This document shows, piece after piece, positions 1-5,384 of a stretch of DNA of 7,086 nt. The stretch is from Candidatus Omnitrophota bacterium (GTDB lineage Bacteria; Omnitrophota; Gorgyraeia; Gygaellales; Profunditerraquicolaceae), in NCBI GenBank assembly GCA_028706895.1, contig JAQTVG010000047.1, positions 1-7,086 on the forward strand, read 5' to 3'. The notes under the pieces are model-generated. The model saw only the letters and a list, made by a program, of their open reading frames with translations. It was not told the origin of the DNA and did not search any database. The translations under genes and the position numbers were made by a program. Position 1 is the stretch's first letter. Every line of letters begins with the position of its first letter.

Positions 1-222
1 GCTTATTACTCCAATTCCCTTGTTGCCCTTCATTTTTCTGTAATCTTCGTAGAATTTTGTCTTGAACTGGCTGCCTCTTATATCGTGTATCTTACGCGTC
101 AATTCATCCCCCCAGACTGCCAGCCCCCCGAATTGCGTGCCTAAATGGGAATGATAATCAGTGCCGTAAAATAAATCCTCAAGGCAATCCTTTTTAGAAA
201 CCACCCCAAAAATACCGCTCAT
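1..222 (-). CDS. PurF-like class II amidotransferase family protein, N-terminal 74 residues (partial; cysteine-less)
   Basis: Only the first 74 residues lie in the window; the gene continues past the left edge. The protein begins MSGIFGVVSKKDC and continues with LFYGTDYHSHLGTQFGGLAV, a recognisable N-terminal nucleophile (Ntn) glutamine amidotransferase start of the PurF type. Classical PurF (glutamine PRPP amidotransferase, first step of purine synthesis) starts Met-Cys-Gly, and that Cys becomes the catalytic N-terminal residue. Here position 2 is Ser, so glutamine hydrolysis by the usual mechanism is not expected. From memory, a PurF-related group in Bacteroidetes and other bacteria has the same YGTDYxSHLGT segment and also lacks the Cys, and a Cys near position 13 seems shared. 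The start ATG (220-222) is 12 bases after the purQ stop and has an AAAGGA ribosome site at 227-232. Its place at the end of a purine operon supports a purine role, but the phosphoribosyltransferase domain is not visible, so no gene symbol is given. Confidence 0.8.
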   Translation of the reverse strand, partial: MSGIFGVVSKKDCLEDLFYGTDYHSHLGTQFGGLAVWGDELTRKIHDIRGSQFKTKFYEDYRKMKGNKGIGVIS

Positions 223-234
223 ACATTCCTTTCG

Positions 235-1011
235 CTAGAAGTTCTTCCTGGCGTACTCTACGCCGTTAGCAATAATTAAAAGCCCGTCGCCTGTCTTTTT
301 GCCCCTTGCCCATCTGGGGTGCTGCGAAGCTTCAACATGCCTTTCAGGATGAGGCATAAGCCCTAAAATCCTGCCTGTCTGGTCGCAGATGCCTGCGATA
401 TTATCAACGGAGCCATTAGGATTAAAAGGATAACCCGCGCCCTCTCCTTTTTCATTACAATATTGAAAGACAATCTGCCCGTTCTTTTTAATCCTTTCCA
501 GTACCGATTTGTCTTTAGTAACGAATTTACCTTCGCCGTGCGCCACCGGAAGATAAATGATTTCAGGCAGGTTTTTTGTCCACACGCATTTACTCTTTGA
601 ACTCTTTAAATACGCCCAACGGTCCTCAAATTTTCCCGAATCATTGATAATAAGGCTTGTCTCCTGAGTTAACCCGTCGTTACCCGGCAGCAAACCGCTT
701 TTTACCAATACCTGGAAACCGTTGCAAATACCAATAATCAATTTGCCGTCTTTGATAAACTGTTTTATATCGTCTACCAGCTTGAACCTTAACTCATTTG
801 CCAAAATCTTGCCTGCGGCAATATCATCGCCGTAAGAAAATCCGCCCGGCACGGCTAAAATCTGGTAATCGCCAAGCTTATTTTGCCCGTCAAACAACCT
901 GTTAATATGGATCAGCTCCGGGAGAGCTCCTGCCTTGGAAAAAGCAAACGCCGCTTCCTTGTCGCAATTAGTGCCGGCTGTCCTTAATACGCAAACTTTA
1001 GGACTTCTCAC
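235..1011 (-). CDS. purQ: Phosphoribosylformylglycinamidine synthase, glutaminase subunit PurQ
   Basis: PurQ is the class I (triad) glutamine amidotransferase subunit of FGAM synthase. It hydrolyses glutamine and passes ammonia to PurL for the conversion of FGAR to FGAM in the cytoplasm. The 258-residue protein opens with KVCVLRTAGTNCD, has the oxyanion-region VPGGFSYGDD (about 54-63), the nucleophile elbow GICNGFQ with Cys96, the PurQ-typical PVAHGEGKF (155-163), the YPFNPNGS segment (194-201), and the HPER motif giving His221 and Glu223 to complete the triad. All key residues are intact. Length is slightly above the common 220-235 residues. The start is GTG (1009-1011), chosen because the homologous sequence begins at residue 4-5 and a strong Shine-Dalgarno lies 8 bases upstream inside the end of purL. 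It is 4 bases after the purL stop, indicating translational coupling with its partner subunit. Confidence 0.97.
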   Translation of the reverse strand: MRSPKVCVLRTAGTNCDKEAAFAFSKAGALPELIHINRLFDGQNKLGDYQILAVPGGFSYGDDIAAGKILANELRFKLVDDIKQFIKDGKLIIGICNGFQVLVKSGLLPGNDGLTQETSLIINDSGKFEDRWAYLKSSKSKCVWTKNLPEIIYLPVAHGEGKFVTKDKSVLERIKKNGQIVFQYCNEKGEGAGYPFNPNGSVDNIAGICDQTGRILGLMPHPERHVEASQHPRWARGKKTGDGLLIIANGVEYARKNF

Positions 1012-1015
1012 TTTT

Positions 1016-3928
1016 CTACCACCTCAATGGTTTTTGCCAGGATTCTCTTAATTCATCTATATCCGCTTTTAAGCAGATTTTGCCGTCTAAACCGTATACT
1101 TTAAAATCTTTGCTGTCAGATACGCATCCGATTAAACCAAAAGGCGCGCCTTTAGATTTTAGAGTTTTTTCAAATTCCTTTTGCTTATTTTTTTCTACCT
1201 CAACAATAAGCCTGGAATTAGATTCCGAGAATAAAACCGAATCGTTTCTTTTTTGAGATTTAAAAACTGCCGGGGCTTCGTTCAGAAATATATCCATACC
1301 CAACCCGCCGGAAAACGCCATTTCCGCAGCCGAAACACCGATACCACCCTCCGAACAATCATGCATCGCCTGGATTAATCCCAGAGAAGAAGCTTTGCTT
1401 AATGCCTCAAATATTAATTTTGCCTTTGCCGGGTATACCTTAGGGGCATTATTACCGATAAAACCCGCTATATCATAGTAATGCGAGCCGCCTAATTCAT
1501 CGTAAGTATTGCCTGCAATATAAATCAAATCCCCTGCTTTTTTAGCATACATGGAGACTGCCTTGCCTACATCGTCCATCACTGCCATTGCTGAAATTAA
1601 GAGTGTCCCCGGTATGGCCAAAGATTTATTTTTGACTGTGTATTCGTTATTCAAGCTATCCTTGCCGGATACAAAAGGTAAACCAAAGCCTTTAGCAATA
1701 TCATAACAGCCGTAAGACGCTCTTACAAGGCTGCCTAACCTGTCGGGCTTGTCAGGATTACCCCAGCAGAAATTATCCAATAACGCCACTTCCTTTAATG
1801 AACCGCCTACGGCGATAATCTGGCGCAGCGCCTCATCAATGCAGGAAGCCGCCATCCAATATGGGTCAATAAAACCAAACCTGAAGTTTATGCCGTTTGA
1901 TATAACTATGCCTTTTCTAGAGCCCAAAACCGGCTTAACTATTGCAGCATCGGACGGCCCGTCATTATTAATCCCGGATAAAGGTTTCAAAACAGAGCCG
2001 CCCTGCACTTCGTGGTCATACTGCCGGATTATCCATTCCTTAGAACATATATTGTAATGCGAAAATAATTTCAACAAAGGCGGTGTTAAATCTTTCGGGC
2101 ACTTAAAGCCCGGCTCTCTATGGCGCTGGCTGCTAAAGACAGCTTTTTTCTCAATCTGAGGCGAACCTTCATGCAAAAATTGCATACCCAGGTCGCATAC
2201 CAGGTTATCCTTATAATACAATTGTAACCTTTTATCGGCGGTAAATTCTCCGATAACTGTGGCCTCAACATTTTCTCTTTCAAATACATCTATTAATTCA
2301 TCAATATTTTTCTTCGGCACAGAGAGGACCATCCTCTCCTGTGATTCCGAAATCCAGATTTCCGTATAGGATAACCCTGTGTATTTTAACGGGACTTTAT
2401 CCAGATCTACCCGCGCGCCCAAATCACAGCCCATCTCCCCGACAGCGCTGGATAAGCCGCCAGCCCCGCAGTCGGTAATTGCATCGTAAAGGCCTTTATC
2501 GCGCGCCTCTAATATCGTATCTACCATTTTCTTTTCCTGGATGGGATTGCCGATTTGCACGGCGCCGCTGGATATCTTCTCGGATTCATGCGTTAATTCT
2601 CCTGACGAAAATGTAGCCCCGTGTATGCCGTCTCTGCCGGTCCTGCCTCCGACTACAACAATAAGGTCGCCTGTATCAGAATGCTTGAAAGATTTATCTT
2701 TAGGCAGGATACCCGCGGTGCCGCAATAGACCAAAGGATTTCCTACAAACCGTTCGTGAAAAAGGACTGCGCCGTTTACCGTCGGTATCCCCATCTTATT
2801 TCCGTAATCCCGCACGCCTGAAACTACGCCTTTCATAACGCGCTTGGGATGTAAAGACCCCGAAGGCAAACCGCTGAATGGATAATCAGGCGGGCCAAAA
2901 CAAAAAACATCGGTATTTAGAATAGGCTTTGCCCCCAACCCGGTGCCTAAAGGGTCGCGGATTACTCCGCCGATACCGGTATTTGCCCCGCCGAAAGGCT
3001 CCAGCGCCGAAGGATGGTTATGTGTTTCAACCTTAAAACAAATATTATATTTATCGTCAAATTTTATTACGCCGGAATTATCTTTAAACACAGATACACA
3101 CCCGGGCTTATTTAATTCCTTTGTCACTTTCATTATCGTGGACTTAAGAAGATTATTAATCAACTTTGTTTTTGGCTTTTGCTTATGAAACTCCTCGGTA
3201 TATTTTATCTTGCCTCTAAAAGTCTTGTGGCCGCAGTGCTCGGACCAGGTCTGGGCAAGGGTCTCTAATTCGCAGTCAGTGGGATTACGGCCAATCTTCT
3301 TAAAGTAATCCTTAATCTGGCGCATCTCAATAAGATTAAGGAATAATTGGCCGTCTTTGCTGATTTTCTTTAATTTTTCATCGGAGGCGCCCAATAAATC
3401 TACGGTAATTAAATTAAAATCATAACCGATATCCTGGTGATCCGATGGCTCTACGCCGGATACAGGAGATTTAACGATGTGCTGAATCAATTTATTATAA
3501 AGTAATTTTTCGGAAATTGTCTTTAACTGGGCATCTGTCAGTTTGCCTTTAATCAGGTACTTCTTTGCGGTCTTGACAGAACAAACCGAATCTATGCCTA
3601 AGTCGCTGATGCCTTTTAATGTTGATTCTTCAACCGGGTCCATTACGCCGGCATTGTATGCAACCTCCACCACAGACTCATCCGGATGCCGCGCCGGTTT
3701 ATCCGCCTCCGGGTTAATGGAATAATCCTGGGCAATCTTGTCTACAAGCAATTCTTCGCATATGCGCCTTGCCTCATCTTCCGACAGGCCTCCTTCAATA
3801 ATATAGGCCTGTATAAAACGCACGTCCCGGACAGCCTGGATACCTAAATCCAGGATGTCTTTTCTGATTCCGACACCGACGGCGTCAAAAATTCCGGGCT
3901 TGTCTTTTATTTCAATTTTATACTGCAT
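1016..3928 (-). CDS. purL: Phosphoribosylformylglycinamidine synthase PurL with two N-terminal PurS-like domains
   Basis: This is the ATP-dependent synthetase subunit of FGAM synthase, 970 residues against about 720-740 for small PurL and 1200-1300 for the large fused form. Residues about 1-75 and 86-155 are two PurS-like modules: the first ends ARRICEELLVDKIAQDY, the second TISEKLLYNKLIQ, both resembling the helix and end strand of free PurS. The catalytic PurL body follows: RNPTDCELETLAQTWSEHCG (214-233) with the active-site His231, VETHNHPSALEPFGGANTG (300-318) for nucleotide/substrate binding, DCGAGGLSSAVGEMG (486-500), KPLSGINNDGPSDA (648-661), SGKDSLNNEY (754-763) and HDCSEGGIGVSAAEMAFSGG (856-875). 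There is no fused glutaminase domain; PurQ is the next gene. The ATG at 3926-3928 lies 30 bases after purB, and the bases before it (AC- and AT-rich, ending TATTTATTATC) contain no Shine-Dalgarno. No separate purS is seen in the window, as expected if PurS is built in. Confidence 0.96.
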   Translation of the reverse strand: MQYKIEIKDKPGIFDAVGVGIRKDILDLGIQAVRDVRFIQAYIIEGGLSEDEARRICEELLVDKIAQDYSINPEADKPARHPDESVVEVAYNAGVMDPVEESTLKGISDLGIDSVCSVKTAKKYLIKGKLTDAQLKTISEKLLYNKLIQHIVKSPVSGVEPSDHQDIGYDFNLITVDLLGASDEKLKKISKDGQLFLNLIEMRQIKDYFKKIGRNPTDCELETLAQTWSEHCGHKTFRGKIKYTEEFHKQKPKTKLINNLLKSTIMKVTKELNKPGCVSVFKDNSGVIKFDDKYNICFKVETHNHPSALEPFGGANTGIGGVIRDPLGTGLGAKPILNTDVFCFGPPDYPFSGLPSGSLHPKRVMKGVVSGVRDYGNKMGIPTVNGAVLFHERFVGNPLVYCGTAGILPKDKSFKHSDTGDLIVVVGGRTGRDGIHGATFSSGELTHESEKISSGAVQIGNPIQEKKMVDTILEARDKGLYDAITDCGAGGLSSAVGEMGCDLGARVDLDKVPLKYTGLSYTEIWISESQERMVLSVPKKNIDELIDVFERENVEATVIGEFTADKRLQLYYKDNLVCDLGMQFLHEGSPQIEKKAVFSSQRHREPGFKCPKDLTPPLLKLFSHYNICSKEWIIRQYDHEVQGGSVLKPLSGINNDGPSDAAIVKPVLGSRKGIVISNGINFRFGFIDPYWMAASCIDEALRQIIAVGGSLKEVALLDNFCWGNPDKPDRLGSLVRASYGCYDIAKGFGLPFVSGKDSLNNEYTVKNKSLAIPGTLLISAMAVMDDVGKAVSMYAKKAGDLIYIAGNTYDELGGSHYYDIAGFIGNNAPKVYPAKAKLIFEALSKASSLGLIQAMHDCSEGGIGVSAAEMAFSGGLGMDIFLNEAPAVFKSQKRNDSVLFSESNSRLIVEVEKNKQKEFEKTLKSKGAPFGLIGCVSDSKDFKVYGLDGKICLKADIDELRESWQKPLRW
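1020..1025 (-). promoter_or_regulatory. Ribosome binding site of purQ
   Basis: On the minus strand this reads GAGGTG, six bases matching the anti-Shine-Dalgarno complement, 8 bases before the GTG start of purQ. It is embedded in the last codons (Leu-Arg-Trp) of purL, so ribosomes finishing purL sit over it. It decides the GTG start in place of a later ATG. Confidence 0.8.
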
Positions 3929-3958
3929 GATAATAAATAGGGGTTTCGGGTAGGGTTG

Positions 3959-5251
3959 TTATAAACCGACTCTCGTAAAAATCTTATTTACATTGCGCAG
4001 ATAATAATCCAATTTAAAGATATTATCCAATTCTTTTTTATTTAAGTGGCGCAAAACCTGTGTATCTTCTAAAAGCACTTCTTTAAATTCCAGATTATAC
4101 TTCCATGATTTCATAGCCGAGCGCTGGACCAAATCATAGGCCTCCATCCTGGGCAGCCCCTTATTCATTAATTCCAAAAGCACCCTCTGGGAAAAAATCA
4201 GGCCTTTTGTCTTCACTAGATTTGCCAGCATATTTTCCGGATAAACTACAAGGCCGTTAATAACCTCAATAAACTTATTCAACATGTAATCCAGGGCCAT
4301 GGTAGAATCCGGCATAATCACCCTTTCGGCTGATGAATGGCTTATGTCGCGCTCATGCCATAAAGCTACATTTTCCATAGCTACCACGGCATTGCCGCGC
4401 AAAATACGGCTCAGGCCGCATATGCGTTCGCAGATTACGGGGTTTTTTTTGTGCGGCATAGCGGATGAACCCTTCTGCCCCTTGCCAAAAGGCTCTTCAG
4501 CCTCCAAAACCTCAGTCCTCTGCAGGTGCCTTATTTCTGTGGCAAACTTTTCCAAGCTTGAACCAATAACCGCTAAAGTGGCCATATATTGTGCATATAC
4601 ATCCCTTTGTATAACCTGCGTGGATATCGGAGCAGGCTTAAGCCCTAGTTTCTTACAAACATAGGCCTCGACTGCCGGGTCAATATTGGCAAATGTGCCT
4701 ACAGCGCCTGATATCTTACCGATGGATACAGCCTCTTTTGCCTGCGATAAACGCGTAAGGTTACGCTTAGTTTCATCATACCAAAGCGCAAGTTTCAGGC
4801 CGAATGTTGTAGGCTCGGCGTGCACGCCATGGGTGCGGCCGATACAAACCATATCTTTGTAAATCCCGGCCTTTTTGGCTAAAATTTTAAGCAAATTATT
4901 GAGGTCTTCAATCAATATGTCGGACGCGCGGCTTAACTGCACGCCAAGTGTTGTATCCAGTATGTCGGAAGATGTAAGCCCCAAATGCAGGTATTTGGCA
5001 TCGGGCCCAATATATTGTGCCACATTGGCCACAAATGCCACTACATCATGTTGGGTCTTCTCTTCTATCTTTCTAATTTCATTGATATTAAAACGGGCTT
5101 TTTTTCTGACTCTTTTAGCAACTGCAGACGGGACACTCTTTTTTATAGCGAGGGCCTCCAAAGTAAGTATTTCAATATCAAGCATAGACTTAAATTTAAA
5201 CTCGTCCTGCCAGATATTTGACATTTTAGTTAAGCTGTAACGCTGGATCAT
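3959..5251 (-). CDS. purB: Adenylosuccinate lyase PurB
   Basis: PurB is a cytoplasmic homotetrameric lyase of the fumarase/aspartase superfamily. It removes fumarate from SAICAR to give AICAR and from adenylosuccinate to give AMP. With the chosen start the protein is 430 residues, the usual length of the Bacillus/Thermotoga-type enzyme. Visible motifs are TQHDVVAF with His68, LTSSDILDT (92-100), GRTHGVHAEPTTFG with His141, the superfamily signature GSSAMPHKKNP (261-271) on the mobile loop carrying the catalytic Ser262/Ser263, and the WHERDISHSSAERV segment (298-311). The N-terminus MIQRYSLTKMSNIW is typical of the family. The ATG at 5249-5251 is preferred over a TTG 36 bases upstream because a strong AGGGGAGG ribosome site sits 4 bases before it, and the 12 extra residues encoded upstream look like leader sequence. 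It is the first gene of the purB-purL-purQ-purF-like operon. Confidence 0.97.
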   Translation of the reverse strand: MIQRYSLTKMSNIWQDEFKFKSMLDIEILTLEALAIKKSVPSAVAKRVRKKARFNINEIRKIEEKTQHDVVAFVANVAQYIGPDAKYLHLGLTSSDILDTTLGVQLSRASDILIEDLNNLLKILAKKAGIYKDMVCIGRTHGVHAEPTTFGLKLALWYDETKRNLTRLSQAKEAVSIGKISGAVGTFANIDPAVEAYVCKKLGLKPAPISTQVIQRDVYAQYMATLAVIGSSLEKFATEIRHLQRTEVLEAEEPFGKGQKGSSAMPHKKNPVICERICGLSRILRGNAVVAMENVALWHERDISHSSAERVIMPDSTMALDYMLNKFIEVINGLVVYPENMLANLVKTKGLIFSQRVLLELMNKGLPRMEAYDLVQRSAMKSWKYNLEFKEVLLEDTQVLRHLNKKELDNIFKLDYYLRNVNKIFTRVGL

Positions 5252-5255
5252 GCAA

Positions 5256-5263
5256 CCTCCCCT
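5256..5263 (-). promoter_or_regulatory. Ribosome binding site of purB
   Basis: The minus strand reads AGGGGAGG followed by TTGC and the ATG at 5251. This strong Shine-Dalgarno fixes the purB start and argues against the upstream TTG start, which would place this site inside the coding region. Confidence 0.85.
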
Positions 5264-5276
5264 GCCCAGAAAGGGC
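5264..5276 (-). other. Short hairpin next to the purB ribosome binding site
   Basis: In the mRNA sense this is GCCC-UUUCU-GGGC, a 4-bp GC stem with a 5-base loop, directly adjoining the AGGGGAGG ribosome site. The segment CCUUUCU can alternatively pair with GGGGAGG (with G-U pairs), which would hide the ribosome site. The two pairings exclude each other. No regulatory function is shown. Confidence 0.4.
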
Positions 5277-5277
5277 G

Positions 5278-5304
5278 CACCAACCAATCCGATATGGTTG
5301 GGTG
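5278..5304 (-). promoter_or_regulatory. Inverted repeat / hairpin in the purB leader
   Basis: In the mRNA sense the arms are CACCCAACCA and TGGTTGGTG around an 8-base loop (TATCGGAT), giving nine base pairs with one bulged C. It lies inside the predicted 5' untranslated leader, about 15 bases downstream of the inferred transcription start, and is not followed by a U-tract, so it is not a simple terminator. It could be an mRNA structure or, as DNA, a repressor operator. Neither is established. Confidence 0.5.
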
Positions 5305-5325
5305 TTAGAGTCTGAAGGAAATATT

Positions 5326-5353
5326 ATTATAGCAGAAATTTAGTTTTTAGCAA
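5326..5353 (-). promoter_or_regulatory. Sigma70-type promoter of the purB operon
   Basis: The minus strand shows a perfect -10 hexamer TATAAT (5331 to 5326), a 16-base spacer, and TTGCTA (5353 to 5348) as -35, matching TTGACA at four of six positions. T-rich sequence (TTTTTTGTTT) lies upstream. Transcription would start near 5319, giving a leader of about 68 bases before purB. It lies just past the terminator-like hairpin of the preceding gene, where a new transcription unit is expected. Confidence 0.7.
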
Positions 5354-5355
5354 AC

Positions 5356-5384
5356 AAAAAAGCCATTAGCGCTATAGGCCTTTT
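5356..5384 (-). terminator. Probable intrinsic terminator after the TPR/SGNH gene
   Basis: On the minus strand AAAAGGCC and GGCTTTTTT flank the 12-base loop TATAGCGCTAAT. Arms pair as AAAAG/CTTTT and CC/GG with one bulged G, followed by a T-rich run (TTTTTTGTTT). The 5' arm overlaps the last codons and stop codon of the upstream gene. The stem is AT-rich with a bulge, so strength is uncertain, but position and T-tract fit. Confidence 0.5.

Noticed and set aside
1749..3725. Plus-strand open frames of 60 to 102 codons and a 67-codon minus-strand frame at 2086-2289 within purL.
   Set aside because: All overlap conserved PurL motifs in another frame and show no recognisable protein features.
3940..3955. 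G-rich run on the plus strand between purB and purL (three G-tracts) as a possible G-quadruplex.
   Set aside because: Only three runs of three or more Gs are present; a fourth is missing, and the G-rich strand is not the mRNA.
4299..5240. Plus-strand open frames of 78 to 121 codons opposite purB.
   Set aside because: They lie wholly within a well-supported purB on the opposite strand, resemble no known family and have no convincing ribosome site; they are shadows of the real codon pattern.
5252..5287. Extension of purB to a TTG start at 5287 (12 extra residues).
   Set aside because: The strong AGGGGAGG ribosome site at 5256-5263 lies inside the extension, the family N-terminus is MIQRYS, and the extra segment coincides with leader hairpins.
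5252..5319. Purine (guanine/adenine) or ZTP riboswitch in the purB leader.
   Set aside because: I could not match the conserved three-way junction of purine riboswitches or the ZTP consensus, and the leader is too short for most of these plus an expression platform.
5366..5376. Palindrome TAGCGCTA as a possible operator.
   Set aside because: It sits in the loop of the terminator-like hairpin over the stop codon of the upstream gene, and an eight-base palindrome can easily occur by chance.
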